60,945 nt of DNA from an uncultured Oceanospirillaceae bacterium (GTDB taxonomy: Bacteria; Pseudomonadota; Gammaproteobacteria; Pseudomonadales; Balneatricaceae). The translations under genes and the position numbers were made by a program. Location: assembly GCA_937136055.1 (NCBI GenBank), contig CAKZOD010000119.1:1-60945 (forward strand), written 5' to 3'. Below, piece after piece: positions 1 to 9,607 of this stretch (within the stretch, counting starts at the first letter, position 1; each line of letters opens with the position of its first letter). Below the pieces are notes generated by a model that ran no database searches, was not told where the DNA came from, and saw only the letters and a list, made by a program, of their open reading frames with translations.

Positions 1-75
1 GCGGAATGGACGGGACTCGAACCCGCGACCCCCTGCGTGACAGGCAGGTATTCTAACCAACTGAACTACCACTCC
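1..75 (-). tRNA. tRNA-Asp (GTC), missing only the last two bases
   Basis: On the minus strand this folds as a full cloverleaf: acceptor GGAGTGG pairs with CCATTCC, the T-loop reads GGTTCGAGTCC, and the anticodon loop CTGTCAC puts GTC at the anticodon. It is nearly identical to the E. coli tRNA-Asp sequence. The final CA of the CCA end lies outside the window. Confidence 0.97.
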
Positions 76-476
76 ACTTTGAGCTAAGTGCTGTTTATTT
101 TAGATGACTTAATCTGGAATTTCTTAAGTACTAAAATGATTAACACTCCAAGTTTCAAACCAGCTAAATAACTTGCCTCAAACTTGAGGTGCGAATTCTA
201 ATTAAATTCTCTGTGATGTCAAACCATTATCGTAACTTTTTTAATTTAATTTTGTTTTTGCTCGTTTTTTCAGCATCACTGCTCAATTCACATACAAAAT
301 AAGGAAATCACAACTAAATAGCACTAAAAAATAGACTTTCGCAGCAGCCTGCTTTTTTAGCTCTCTTTTACTCAATAAGTACTTTAATTGAAAAAAACAT
401 CCTGTTGCATCCATTTTTCAACACGCTAAGCTATTACTTTTTTAACCCTCACCTCTTTAAAAGTAGATTTAGTGAT
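76..476. other. Intergenic, AT-rich, no gene seen
   Basis: This holds the promoter side of tRNA-Asp (minus strand) and the leader of syd (plus strand). A reading frame open from a TTG at 405 into syd exists, but its extra 24 residues do not resemble Syd, so I treat it as untranslated. I see no hairpin or repeat of note. Confidence 0.6.
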
Positions 477-1052
477 ATGCCTGTTAACAACAATGCCAAC
501 GCACATTTATCCATCGAGCAAGCGCTCGACCAATTTATCGAACGTTGGTACCAAGAAAAAAGTGATAACGATCCAAAAGCGCTCGAAATGGATTATGACA
601 GTGAATGGCCATCCAGCTGCTTTTTACAGATCGACAATAAAGAGCAAGGTGCTATGTATCAGTGGCAACCACAAAAGCAAGCTGCACAGGATATGTTTGA
701 GCGCTTAAGCGATGCACTAGAAACACCTATCCATCCAGATTTAATCGCATACTACACCCGCTATTGGTCATATCATTTATCAGCTCACAGCGAGGAAGGC
801 GAGTTAGAGTTACTACAAGTATGGAATCAACAGGATATGGAGCGCCTGCGCGGTAATTTATTAGGTCATGCATTGGATCAGAAAAAACGTAAACTCCCGC
901 TCTCTTTTTTCTTTGCCATCACTTTCCCTGATGAGGGTATGTTATGTATCAATAACGACAATGGTGAAGTTTGGTATGAGATGCCTGGTAAAAAGCCTGT
1001 GCGAAAAATAGCGGATAACCTGAGTGATTTTTTACAGCGTCTTAATCCTTAA
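477..1052 (+). CDS. syd: Syd protein (SecY-interacting)
   Basis: 191 residues from the ATG at 477; E. coli Syd has 181. Syd is a cytosolic protein that binds SecY loops at the inner membrane and is proposed to check the SecYEG translocon. Family landmarks are visible: WQPQ at residues 63-66, then a C-terminal half with LLGHALDQKKRKLP and an end of the form NLSDFLQRLNP, matching the E. coli pattern (LIGHLVTQKRLKLP and NLAEFLNQLKP). The ATG at 477 was chosen over the upstream TTG at 405 because the added segment is not family-like; the ribosome site before 477 is weak. It stands alone, convergent with the Tag-like gene, and shares a hairpin terminator with it. Confidence 0.92.
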   Translation: MPVNNNANAHLSIEQALDQFIERWYQEKSDNDPKALEMDYDSEWPSSCFLQIDNKEQGAMYQWQPQKQAAQDMFERLSDALETPIHPDLIAYYTRYWSYHLSAHSEEGELELLQVWNQQDMERLRGNLLGHALDQKKRKLPLSFFFAITFPDEGMLCINNDNGEVWYEMPGKKPVRKIADNLSDFLQRLNP

Positions 1053-1099
1053 TTCTCCTTAATTCTCCTTAACCCCCCCTGATCTTCCTTAAGACAATT

Positions 1100-1139
1100 A
1101 TAAACCAGCATCGCTATTTCGAAACTTATGCTGGTTTAT
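1100..1139. terminator. Bidirectional terminator between syd and the Tag-like gene
   Basis: Perfect 12-bp inverted repeat ATAAACCAGCAT (1100-1111) / ATGCTGGTTTAT (1128-1139) with a 16-nt loop between two convergent genes. The outer A/T pairs give short U-rich ends in both directions. A tandem TTAATTCTCC duplication sits just before it (about 1048-1067). Confidence 0.75.
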
Positions 1140-1174
1140 TTAACACGGGCTCAACCATTCGATTAATATAGCGA

Positions 1175-1846
1175 CTACTCCCAACCTACTGTAAAGGCGA
1201 GTAATCGACTAATATGGCTATAAGGCACTGATGACTCTTTATGCCATTGATTAAATGCTTGCTGCACTGCATTTAAATCCCTTTTAGAGGTTGGTCGTTT
1301 ATCGATAATACCTTGTGCTTTTAGCCCTGCTACCACCTCATCTGTAAGCATAAAAGTATCTTTGCCTATCATACGCAAAAAGGCAGCACCTGAATTCCCC
1401 CCTAAATGTGAGCCATTCTTTTTTAACTCAGCCCATAGCCCAACAATGTCATCACAAGGCCACTGTGCAATAAATTGCGCAAAGCTACCTTGTTTAGCAA
1501 TATACTCAGTCACCATGAATGCATTTAGGCGGGTCGATTTAATTTTCCCCCAGTGACGAATGATTTTATCGTTTTGCATCAATCGCTCTAGTTGATCATC
1601 GCTCATTAATGCAACTTTATGTGGATCAAACCCCCAAAATGCTTTTTCAAACTCAGGCCATTTGGCGTCTACTACTGCATGGCGAATTCCCGCCCGAAAC
1701 ACTCTTCTAGATAGATTAGACAACATGAAGTCATCACCTAATGCAGCTATCTCTTCATCCGTTCGTACATTGTCCAATCGACTAGCCAATCGCTCTTTTC
1801 CAGCACGCTCAATAACATGCTGATACATCCACTGATAACTTTTCAT
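1175..1846 (-). CDS. DNA-3-methyladenine glycosylase I (Tag)-like protein, divergent active site
   Basis: 223 residues. The middle matches Tag: AGI followed by FDPHKVALM, then NDKIIRHWGKIKSTRLNA, like Tag's FDPVKVAAM and GIIRHRGKIQAIIGNA. Tag excises 3-methyladenine from alkylated DNA. Several Tag hallmarks are missing. There is no N-terminal CGW/HDNEW zinc-binding part. Aligning on the AG pair, E. coli Tag Glu38 corresponds to Arg48 here and Trp46 to His56. No C-terminal zinc cysteines are visible. So the fold is probably Tag-like (helix-hairpin-helix superfamily), but the substrate and even the activity are open. It is monocistronic and faces away from alaA. Confidence 0.7.
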   Translation of the reverse strand: MKSYQWMYQHVIERAGKERLASRLDNVRTDEEIAALGDDFMLSNLSRRVFRAGIRHAVVDAKWPEFEKAFWGFDPHKVALMSDDQLERLMQNDKIIRHWGKIKSTRLNAFMVTEYIAKQGSFAQFIAQWPCDDIVGLWAELKKNGSHLGGNSGAAFLRMIGKDTFMLTDEVVAGLKAQGIIDKRPTSKRDLNAVQQAFNQWHKESSVPYSHISRLLAFTVGWE

Positions 1847-2399
1847 TCAGACAAATCTCTCCAATACCTTTTGTAGCTATACTAAATCAATAACAAATAA
1901 TTACGCGCTTAAATAGCGTATTAATCGATAAAAAAGCAAGTGATAACAATGTCCTCGGCAAATTTTAAATAATTTTTTGTGCGTTAACACTCTTCAATAT
2001 CGTTATGAGTCTTTTATTAAACATATAAAACGAACAATAACGCTCTTTTACTGGGGCTTAATCGTATGCCGCTGAATAAATTACAGCTATTTAACACTAA
2101 ATCCAAAAACACACGAACCACCACATAGCGACCAACAAGCAACTTTTAATCTTGAAAAAACACACCTTTAAAGTATTTACTTCCAAAAACACAACCTAAA
2201 CAGGATTTTTTATTGTTAATTTTTTTCAAACAGCAAAATACACTGTTCATTTAATTTTTCAAAACCAGTAACATGCGGCCAAATCACATAGCAGCTATGT
2301 TTTATTAATACCTATGACAATGTTACTTACCTGCAATTTTCAAGTAAGTCGCATCAACTTAACACCCTACTTTACCCAAAAACAGTAAGTGAAATTAAA
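1847..2399. other. 553-bp AT-rich intergenic region, divergent promoters
   Basis: Lies between the start of the Tag-like gene (minus) and alaA (plus), so it must hold both promoters. It is rich in A/T runs. I see no convincing small gene, RNA hairpin or known operator. Confidence 0.5.
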
Positions 2400-3632
2400 A
2401 TGCCTTTGCTAAAAAAATCGACCAAACTTAATAATGTCTGTTATGACATCCGCGGACCCGTTCTCCAAGAAGCTAAGCGCTTGGAAGAAGAAGGCGCTCA
2501 AATCATCAAGCTGAATATCGGCAACCCCGCCCCTTTTGGTTTATTCGCCCCTGATGAAATCCTTCATGATGTTGTCCATAACCTACCCTCGTCCCAAGGG
2601 TATTGTGATGCAAAAGGTATTTTTTCAGCTCGCAAAGCCATCATGCAAGAGTCACAACGCCTAGGTATTAAAGGCGTCACAACTGAAGATATCTATATTG
2701 GCAACGGTGTTTCTGAGCTTATCGTGATGGCAATGCAAGGCCTGCTCAACGATGACGATGAAATTCTTATTCCCTCTCCGGATTACCCTTTATGGTCAGC
2801 AGCAGTTAGCTTAGCGGGGGGGATTCCAACCCATTACCAATGTGATGAAGAAAATGGCTGGCTGCCTAACATCACGCATATGCGCGCTTCTATTACCCCG
2901 CGTACGAAAGGTATTGTGGTTATTAATCCAAACAACCCAACAGGCGCTGTTTACCCTGATATTATCCTTAAACAAATAACGCAGCTGGCGCGCGAGTTTA
3001 ACCTCTGTCTTTTCGCCGATGAAATCTACGATAAAATCCTTTACGACGAAGCTAAGCACACACCTCTTGCATCGCTATCAGATGATGTACTCTGCTTAAG
3101 CTTTAATGGCCTTTCTAAGTCTTATCGCATAGCAGGCTTTAGAAGTGGATGGTTAATGATTAGCGGTGCTAAGGAGCTTGCGCGCGATTACATCGATGGC
3201 CTAGATATACTCTCAAATATGCGATTGTGCGCTAACGTCCCTTCACAGCACGCTATTCAAACTGCCCTAGGTGGCTACCAAAGCATCAACGATTACATCG
3301 TGCCTGGTGGGCGCTTATACCAACAAAGAGAGACCGCTCATCGCTTACTGACGGCGATACCAGGTGTTAGCTGTCACAAAGCTGAAGGCGCCTTGTACCT
3401 CTTTCCTAAACTCGACCCTGCCATCTATCCAATTGCCAACGATGAAAAGTTTGCTCTAGATTTACTGATTCAACAGCATGTTTTGATCGTTCAGGGATCT
3501 GGCTTTAATTTGCAAGATACACAGCACTTTAGAGTTGTTATTTTGCCAAGAGAGGATGATTTAGTCGAAGCGATTGGCAGGATTGCCAATTTCCTTGCGG
3601 ATTATAGAGCACAGCTCAAGGCAGTGGTTTAA
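2400..3632 (+). CDS. alaA: Alanine aminotransferase AlaA
   Basis: 410 residues, class I PLP-dependent aminotransferase. It matches E. coli AlaA along its whole length: N-terminal KLNNVCYDIRGPVL, KLNIGNPAPFG, INPNNPTGAVY, FADEIYDKILYD and MRLCANVPSQHAIQTALGGYQS. The PLP-binding lysine is Lys240 in FNGLSKSYRIAGFR. AlaA makes alanine from pyruvate and glutamate in the cytosol. It appears monocistronic, with a strong terminator directly after it. The Shine-Dalgarno before 2400 is weak. The alanine racemase/RidA/Lrp locus lies 7 kb further on. Confidence 0.95.
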   Translation: MPLLKKSTKLNNVCYDIRGPVLQEAKRLEEEGAQIIKLNIGNPAPFGLFAPDEILHDVVHNLPSSQGYCDAKGIFSARKAIMQESQRLGIKGVTTEDIYIGNGVSELIVMAMQGLLNDDDEILIPSPDYPLWSAAVSLAGGIPTHYQCDEENGWLPNITHMRASITPRTKGIVVINPNNPTGAVYPDIILKQITQLAREFNLCLFADEIYDKILYDEAKHTPLASLSDDVLCLSFNGLSKSYRIAGFRSGWLMISGAKELARDYIDGLDILSNMRLCANVPSQHAIQTALGGYQSINDYIVPGGRLYQQRETAHRLLTAIPGVSCHKAEGALYLFPKLDPAIYPIANDEKFALDLLIQQHVLIVQGSGFNLQDTQHFRVVILPREDDLVEAIGRIANFLADYRAQLKAVV

Positions 3633-3643
3633 GTGCTTTAAAC

Positions 3644-3675
3644 AAAAAAGGGATCTAAATTTAGATCCCTTTTTT
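3644..3675. terminator. Bidirectional rho-independent terminator (alaA / ygiQ)
   Basis: 32-bp perfect palindrome: A6 then GGGATCT, an AAATTT loop, AGATCCC then T6. The stem plus flanking A and T tracts makes a classic terminator for both convergent genes. Confidence 0.93.
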
Positions 3676-3706
3676 AGCTACCGCATTTATGCACTAAAGA
3701 TTAGCA

Positions 3707-6001
3707 CTAACTGCGCTTAATCGACTTCTTGCGACTACTTGTCTTTTTCGATGCACTCTTCTTACGTGCAGTAGCTGCCGCACGCGCAATCACCTTACCA
3801 CCAGCTGTTTTCGACTTATTAGCAGTGCGGCTTTGTGCATTTTGATCTTTTGATGAAGCATTATTTGCCGCCTTCTTCTGCACGTTCTGCTTGTCATTAG
3901 CACGAGCAGCTGGCTGAGCGTTTTGAGACTTTTGAACAAAGTGATAACCACGCTTCTTTTCAGGCGCTGGCACTAGTTGCCATGCAGCTGAGCCAATCAA
4001 ATCACTGCGTCCCATATTATTCAAAACATCGCGCAATCTATCCCAGTTGTCCTCATCGTGATAGCGCAATAGTGCTTTTTGAGTACGACGCTGCTCATAC
4101 TCTCTCGGCACATAAAGCTTCTCACTCTTGTAAGTCACTTTTTTCAGCGGGTTGCGGTTCGAGTGATACATTGCTGTTGCAAGCGACATAGGTGACGGAT
4201 AAAAAGTTTGCACCTGATCAACTCTAAACTTATTTTTCTTTAACCATAGCGATAGGTTAAGCATATCGGTATCTTCGCAGCCTGGATGAGCCGCGATGAA
4301 ATAAGGAATCAAATACTGTTTTTTTCCGGCTTCTTTAGAATACTTATCAAACATTTTCTTAAATTTATCGTAAGTCCCCATCCCAGGCTTCATCATTTTG
4401 TTCAAAGTATTCTCTTCAGAATGCTCTGGCGCAATTTTCAAATAACCGCCAACGTGATGTGTGACTAACTCTTTTACATATTCCGGATCTTCTACTGCTA
4501 GGTCATAACGCAAGCCTGATGCAATCGCTATTTTATGCACCCCTTGAATTTGGCGAGCTTCGCGATACAACTGAGTTGTTTCACTGTGATCTGTTACTAG
4601 GTTTTGGCAAATCACAGGGTATACACACGAAAGCTTACGACAAGACGACTGTATTTCATCGCTTACGCAGTTCAAGTGATACATGTTCGAGGTAGGGCCA
4701 CCTAAATCCGATATCATGCCGGTAAAACCAGGAACTTTATCGCGAATATCCTCAATCTCTTTGATTACGGACTGTCGAGATCTCGATTGAATAACACGCC
4801 CTTCATGCTCCGTTATCGAACAGAATGTACAACCGCCAAAACAGCCACGCATAATGTTGACCGAGAAGCGAATCATATCGTAAGCAGGAATTTTACGGTT
4901 ACCGTACGATGGGTGCGGTATACGCTGATATGGCAATGCAAAAACAGCGTCCATTTCAGGCGTGGTCAGTGGAATTGGTGGAGGGTTTGCCCAAATTTCT
5001 TTATTGCCGTGGCGCTGCACTAACACCTTTGCATTATGCGGATTTGACTCTAAATGCAACACACGAGATGCATGCGCATAAAGCGCAGAATCTTTTGATA
5101 CTTTTTCAAATGAAGGTAAGCGAATATAAGTGTGTTCTTTATCTAAACGCTGCTTACCTTTAAGTGGCTCAGGAATAATTCGAATAGGCTGAACGGCGTC
5201 AGCTGCATCGCTTTTGTTACTGGCGCATTTCTCTTTTTCTTCAATATAGGCGTAAGGATCTGGCAGAGCATCAACGTTTGTTGACCAATCGATACGTGAT
5301 GAATCTATTTCAACGAACCCTTCAGGTAACACATCACGTAAAACGGCGGTGCCACGAATATCAAGTAGCTCTCCAATTGGCGTACCATCCGCAAGGGCAT
5401 GGCTGACATCAATAATGGCGCGTTCAGCATTGCCGTAAAGTAAAATATCTGCACCTGAATCAATTAATACAGAACGCCTTACCTTGTTGCTCCAGTAATC
5501 ATACTGGGCGATACGTCTTAAACTTGCTTCAATACCACCAATAACAATAGGAACATCATTGTATAACTCGCGACAGCGTTGAGAGTAAACGATAACCGCA
5601 CGATCAGGTCTTTTTCCCTCTGCGCCATCAAGCGTATAAGCGTCATCGTGTCTGACTTTTAAATCAGCTGTGTAGCGATTGATCATCGAATCCATGTTGC
5701 CAGCAGTCACACCAAAATATAAATTTGGTTTTCCTAGCTGGTCAAAATCAGCAACACTTTGCCAATCAGGCTGAGAAATAATGCCGACTCTAAAGCCTTG
5801 AGCTTCTAAAGTTCGCCCCATTACGGCCATACCGAAGCTCGGGTGATCAACATAGGCATCACCTGTCACCAAGATTATGTCGCAACTATCCCAGCCCAGT
5901 ACATCCATTTCAGCACGTGTCGTTGGCAAGAATTTAGCGGTGCCAAAGCACTCAGCCCAATAGGGCTTCTTAGCAAACAGGTTTTCAGCAGTTCTTATCA
6001 T
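3707..6001 (-). CDS. ygiQ: YgiQ-family radical SAM protein
   Basis: 764 residues. The N-terminal YgiQ domain starts with the typical WAECFGTAKFLPTTRAEMD. A radical-SAM core follows, with the iron-sulfur motif CFGGCTFC (CxxxCxxC) at about residues 388-395 and SDLGGPTSNMY further on. The family (UPF0313) is conserved in many bacteria, and its physiological reaction is not established. The last 80 or so residues are a low-complexity tail of Lys, Arg, Ala, Ser and Asn ending in KKSIKRS, which could bind nucleic acid (inference). The gene is monocistronic and starts at an ATG at 6001. Confidence 0.93.
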   Translation of the reverse strand: MIRTAENLFAKKPYWAECFGTAKFLPTTRAEMDVLGWDSCDIILVTGDAYVDHPSFGMAVMGRTLEAQGFRVGIISQPDWQSVADFDQLGKPNLYFGVTAGNMDSMINRYTADLKVRHDDAYTLDGAEGKRPDRAVIVYSQRCRELYNDVPIVIGGIEASLRRIAQYDYWSNKVRRSVLIDSGADILLYGNAERAIIDVSHALADGTPIGELLDIRGTAVLRDVLPEGFVEIDSSRIDWSTNVDALPDPYAYIEEKEKCASNKSDAADAVQPIRIIPEPLKGKQRLDKEHTYIRLPSFEKVSKDSALYAHASRVLHLESNPHNAKVLVQRHGNKEIWANPPPIPLTTPEMDAVFALPYQRIPHPSYGNRKIPAYDMIRFSVNIMRGCFGGCTFCSITEHEGRVIQSRSRQSVIKEIEDIRDKVPGFTGMISDLGGPTSNMYHLNCVSDEIQSSCRKLSCVYPVICQNLVTDHSETTQLYREARQIQGVHKIAIASGLRYDLAVEDPEYVKELVTHHVGGYLKIAPEHSEENTLNKMMKPGMGTYDKFKKMFDKYSKEAGKKQYLIPYFIAAHPGCEDTDMLNLSLWLKKNKFRVDQVQTFYPSPMSLATAMYHSNRNPLKKVTYKSEKLYVPREYEQRRTQKALLRYHDEDNWDRLRDVLNNMGRSDLIGSAAWQLVPAPEKKRGYHFVQKSQNAQPAARANDKQNVQKKAANNASSKDQNAQSRTANKSKTAGGKVIARAAATARKKSASKKTSSRKKSIKRS

Positions 6002-6449
6002 TCAAATCACACATCATTTTTAGCTAATTTATTTCTAACTTTTACACTTAACCAAGAGTATTACTCTAGTAACAAGAATGACGTTTGTGACGTAAATTCA
6101 TACCACTATCTCAATCTAAAAGCGCAAGGCAGACCTTATCTTCCATCTAAACTACTAACTTGAAGCGTTACCAATTTAGATTTAAATCTTATTGATTTAT
6201 ATCAACGAATCATTATCTCAAATTTATGCGCTTGTGCCCATTAATATAATGATTGGATTCAAAATCATTTGACGATTTAAAATATAAACACCGCCATTAA
6301 TGCTCAACTACATTTTATAAACTCACTACCAAAACTTGTGCTATGCGCAAAACGTACGCAAAAACAAAAGAGTATTAACGATCAACCTAGGCTAACTGCT
6401 ACAATTTATGTCATTTTTCAGCTTCTATAATCACTGCCGAGTTTTTATC
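6002..6449. other. 448-bp intergenic region before modA
   Basis: Holds divergent promoters for ygiQ and modABC. A short inverted repeat AATGAT...ATCATT lies at 6248-6269. I looked for a ModE-type operator and saw no convincing match. No gene seen. Confidence 0.5.
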
Positions 6450-7247
6450 ATGCGAAACCAAGGCGGCAAACTTTTTGCCTTATTTTTTTGTCTCTTTATC
6501 CAACAGGCTGCTATTGCCAAAAACATAACCCTGTATGCAGCCGCTTCACTGTCTGAATCAGTGAGTGCAATTGCTGAGCGCTACCACCAGCAACACGGCG
6601 AGAAAATCACAACGGTATTCGCAGCCTCATCGACACTTGCCAGACAAATAGCGCGCGGTGCACCAGCTGACGTTTTTATCAGCGCCAATCAGAAATGGAT
6701 GCAGTATTTAGTTGAGCAAAAAAAGGTTACTCAAGACAACAGCGTTAGCTTATTACAGAACAGCTTAGTTATTGCAGCCCCTGAAAATTCAGCAATTGAT
6801 AAGTTCACCCTAAACTCACAAACAGATTTAGCTGCATTACTTGCCAATGGTCGCTTAGCAACGGGTAATACAGATCATGTACCGGTTGGCATTTATGCCA
6901 AGCAAGCGCTTACATCTTTAGGCTTATGGAGCAGTGTTAAAAGTAAATTAGCATTATCTAGTAATACCCGTGCAGCACTTGCGTTTATAGAGCGCAAAGC
7001 GGTGCCTATAGGTATTGTGTACAAAACCGATGCGCTAGCTTCAAGCAAAGTAAAAATACTCTCACCAGTTTCGCAAGATAGCCATGACCAAATACTCTAC
7101 CCTATCGCCTTAGTTCAAAAAGCAAATAATGAATCAGCCCGAGCAGCGACTCTTAAGGCACTGTTTGTTTATCAATACTTTCAATCAGAACCTGCTTTAG
7201 CTATTTTTAAACAATTTGGATTTAAAGCCGTAAACAATGTTAACTGA
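6450..7247 (+). CDS. modA: Molybdate-binding periplasmic protein ModA
   Basis: 265 residues from the ATG at 6450. That start has a GAG Shine-Dalgarno eight bases upstream and begins directly with a signal peptide (MRNQGGKLFALFFCLF, cleavage near IAKN). The in-frame ATG at 6408 has no ribosome site. The mature protein opens with ITLYAAASLSESV and has FAASSTLARQIARGAPADVFISAN, the family's anion-binding segments. It captures molybdate or tungstate and delivers it to ModBC. Its end overlaps modB by 11 bases, showing an operon. No modE regulator gene is visible in the window. Confidence 0.94.
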   Translation: MRNQGGKLFALFFCLFIQQAAIAKNITLYAAASLSESVSAIAERYHQQHGEKITTVFAASSTLARQIARGAPADVFISANQKWMQYLVEQKKVTQDNSVSLLQNSLVIAAPENSAIDKFTLNSQTDLAALLANGRLATGNTDHVPVGIYAKQALTSLGLWSSVKSKLALSSNTRAALAFIERKAVPIGIVYKTDALASSKVKILSPVSQDSHDQILYPIALVQKANNESARAATLKALFVYQYFQSEPALAIFKQFGFKAVNNVN

Positions 7248-7926
7248 ATTCGAAATACAAGCGATTAGCCTAAGCTTAAAAGTTGCTTTCACAGCTATCA
7301 GCTTTAGCTTACCTATAGCGATTTTAACTGCTTGGCTATTGGCTCGCTGTCAATTTCATGCCAAGCCATTATTAGATGCTGTACTGCATCTCCCTTTAGT
7401 GCTACCTCCTGTCGTGATCGGGTATTTATTGCTTGTCAGTTTTTCTCCACAAGGCGCTATTGGATTATGGCTTAACAACACTTTTAACATTGATATCAGC
7501 TTTAGCTGGCAAGGTGCAGCACTGGCCAGTGCTATTGTCTCCTTCCCACTGATGGTAAGAGCAATACGCCTAAGTTTTGAAGCGGTTGATTATAAACTTG
7601 AGCAAGCGGCCAGCACTTTAGGCGCATCAAAATTCAAGGTTTTTTACACTATTACTTTGCCGCTTATTTCTCCTGGAATCCTCAGTGGTGTGATACTTGC
7701 ATTTGCTCGCAGCTTAGGAGAATTTGGCGCCACTATCACCTTTGTATCCAACATCCCCGAAGTCACACGCACTATTCCCCTTGCCATGTACAGCTTTATT
7801 CAAACCCCAGGGGCTGAAGATCAAGCTCTGAGGCTTTGTATCATCGCTGTGATTATTGCGCTGTCAGCTTTAATTGCCTCTTACATTTTGGAGCTTAAAA
7901 TGCGCCGCAAACTTTCAAGGAACTAA
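7237..7926 (+). CDS. modB: Molybdate ABC transporter permease ModB
   Basis: 229 residues with about five membrane segments. It carries the EAA loop typical of importer permeases (EQAASTLGASKFKVFYTITLPL), followed by GVILAFARSLGEFGATITFV, the most conserved stretch of ModB/CysT-type permeases. It forms the inner-membrane channel for molybdate with ModC. The start codon lies inside the end of modA, and only five bases separate it from modC, so translation of the three is probably coupled. Confidence 0.95.
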   Translation: MLTEFEIQAISLSLKVAFTAISFSLPIAILTAWLLARCQFHAKPLLDAVLHLPLVLPPVVIGYLLLVSFSPQGAIGLWLNNTFNIDISFSWQGAALASAIVSFPLMVRAIRLSFEAVDYKLEQAASTLGASKFKVFYTITLPLISPGILSGVILAFARSLGEFGATITFVSNIPEVTRTIPLAMYSFIQTPGAEDQALRLCIIAVIIALSALIASYILELKMRRKLSRN

Positions 7927-7931
7927 CCACT

Positions 7932-9023
7932 GTGCTGATCGATATCACTCGCCAACTCAACGATTTCACCTTGCAAGTTAATGCACAACTTTCAACACAG
8001 GGAATTTGCGCTATTTTTGGCAGGTCAGGCTCTGGTAAAACCTCTTTGATCAATACGATTGCAGGCATAGACACACCTGACAGCGGTAGGATCTCAAGCA
8101 TTGAAGATTGTTTTTTTGATAGCGAAAAAGGAGTTAACACGGCGGTTCATTTACGCCAAATTGGCTATGTTTTTCAACAAGCACGCTTATTCCCCCATTA
8201 CAGTGTTGATGCAAATTTAAGGTATGGCTATGCACAAAAGGATGATCCTGATGGTCGTTTTTTCCAGCAAATACTAGTGCTCTTAGATATAACATCTTTG
8301 CTAAAGCGCTATCCAAATGAGCTTTCAGGCGGCGAGCAGCAACGTGTTGCTATCGGCAGAGCTCTACTGCGAAGACCAAAACTACTCTTAATGGATGAGC
8401 CTCTGGCATCTCTTGATTTACCGCGCAAGCAAGAGCTATTACCTTATCTAGCAAAGCTCAATAAAGTACTTAAGCTGCCCATCCTTTACGTGACACACTC
8501 TCTTGATGAAGTGCTTTATTTAGCTGATGAAATTTTACTGATCGATAAAGGGCAAAAATTACTTCACGATGATGTAGAAACAGTTTGGAATCACCCACTG
8601 ATGCAGCCGTGGCTCAATCAAGACCGACAATCAGCCATATTACACGCCAGCGTGAAAGAGCATCACGAAAAATACCCACTAACGGCGCTTGCTTTAAGTC
8701 ATGATCATCTACTTTGGGTGAGAAAAATTGACCAACCTTTGCAAAGCGCGATTAGAGTGCGCATCTACGCGAAAGACGTTTCCATAACGTTAAGCAGATT
8801 ACCCGCTGAGCAAAGCAGCATCAGAAATGTATTTTTAACGACGATTGAGGAGATACAGACTAATTCACAAAATGTGCGTCTAAAGCTCGCTTTAGCTGAT
8901 AATATTTTGTGGGCAGACATTACGCCTTGGGCACTTGATGATCTTAAGCTAAGTGTTAATCAACAAGTGTATGCACAAATAAAAGGCGTGAGCATTAATC
9001 ACTCTGACTGGGCAAATATTTAA
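7932..9023 (+). CDS. modC: Molybdate ABC transporter ATPase ModC
   Basis: 363 residues starting at GTG 7932. Walker A is GRSGSGKTS near residue 35, the signature is LSGGEQQRVAIGRALLRRP, and Walker B is LLLMDEPLASLD. The C-terminal third is the MOP/TOBE-like molybdate-binding region that separates ModC from other importer ATPases. It powers molybdate uptake through ModB on the cytosolic face. It is the last gene of the operon; a hairpin follows at 9038-9063 and ruvC converges on it. Confidence 0.94.
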   Translation: MLIDITRQLNDFTLQVNAQLSTQGICAIFGRSGSGKTSLINTIAGIDTPDSGRISSIEDCFFDSEKGVNTAVHLRQIGYVFQQARLFPHYSVDANLRYGYAQKDDPDGRFFQQILVLLDITSLLKRYPNELSGGEQQRVAIGRALLRRPKLLLMDEPLASLDLPRKQELLPYLAKLNKVLKLPILYVTHSLDEVLYLADEILLIDKGQKLLHDDVETVWNHPLMQPWLNQDRQSAILHASVKEHHEKYPLTALALSHDHLLWVRKIDQPLQSAIRVRIYAKDVSITLSRLPAEQSSIRNVFLTTIEEIQTNSQNVRLKLALADNILWADITPWALDDLKLSVNQQVYAQIKGVSINHSDWANI

Positions 9024-9037
9024 AGCGACTAAAAAAA

Positions 9038-9063
9038 GCTGGCAAGCTTTCTCTAACGCCAGC
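9038..9063. terminator. Bidirectional terminator modC / ruvC
   Basis: GCTGGC (9038-9043) pairs with GCCAGC (9058-9063). It is preceded by seven A and followed by GTTTTT, so it can stop transcripts from both sides. It overlaps the last codons of ruvC. Confidence 0.8.
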
Positions 9064-9568
9064 GTTTTTGGCTGCGACTTGATACACCCGCCATCTTAAT
9101 CAATCCGGCGCGTGTATGAGCGTGACAAACCGCAATTGCCAGCGCATCTGCGGCATCTTCCTGAGGCAGCCCCGGCAGTTTTAGCATTCGCGCAATCATG
9201 TGCTGCACTTGAGTCTTATCTGCTGAACCTTTACCCACAACCGCCTGCTTTACTTTGCGAGCAGCATACTCATAAACCTCTAAGGACTGTTGAGTAGCGG
9301 CCACAATAGCGACCCCTCTTGCCTGCCCTAACTTCAACGCTGAATCAGCATTTTTCGACATAAAGACTTGCTCAATCGCAAATTCTTGGGGGCAGTACAT
9401 CTCGATAACCTGATTAACACCATTGAAAATTTGATTAAGGCGATCAGCAAGATCTCCCTCTTTCATACGAATACAACCACTTGCTATGTATTCGTTTTTT
9501 ACTCCAATGGCATTAATCACTCCGTAACCCGTTATCCGTGATCCGGGATCTATTCCCAAGATAATCAC
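9053..9568 (-). CDS. ruvC: Crossover junction endodeoxyribonuclease RuvC
   Basis: 171 residues, GTG start at 9568. It cuts Holliday junctions symmetrically, working with RuvAB. All four catalytic acids stand where they do in E. coli RuvC: Asp7 (GIDPGS), Glu66 (AIEQVF), Asp138 and Asp141 (EDAADALA). It lies 39 bp downstream of alr on the same strand and is probably co-transcribed with it. The usual neighbours ruvA, ruvB and yebC are not here, so this is an orphan ruvC location. Confidence 0.96.
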   Translation of the reverse strand: MIILGIDPGSRITGYGVINAIGVKNEYIASGCIRMKEGDLADRLNQIFNGVNQVIEMYCPQEFAIEQVFMSKNADSALKLGQARGVAIVAATQQSLEVYEYAARKVKQAVVGKGSADKTQVQHMIARMLKLPGLPQEDAADALAIAVCHAHTRAGLIKMAGVSSRSQKRWR

Positions 9569-9607
9569 AGCAACGCCCTACTATTCATAGCGTTTATCAC
9601 CATACTG

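Noticed and set aside
405..476. Upstream TTG start for syd
   Set aside because: The 24 extra residues do not match Syd, and the ATG at 477 gives the usual protein length.
6163..6449. ModE operator before modA
   Set aside because: No pair of TATATA/ACGAT half-sites in the right spacing could be found; the short AATGAT repeat is too weak to name.
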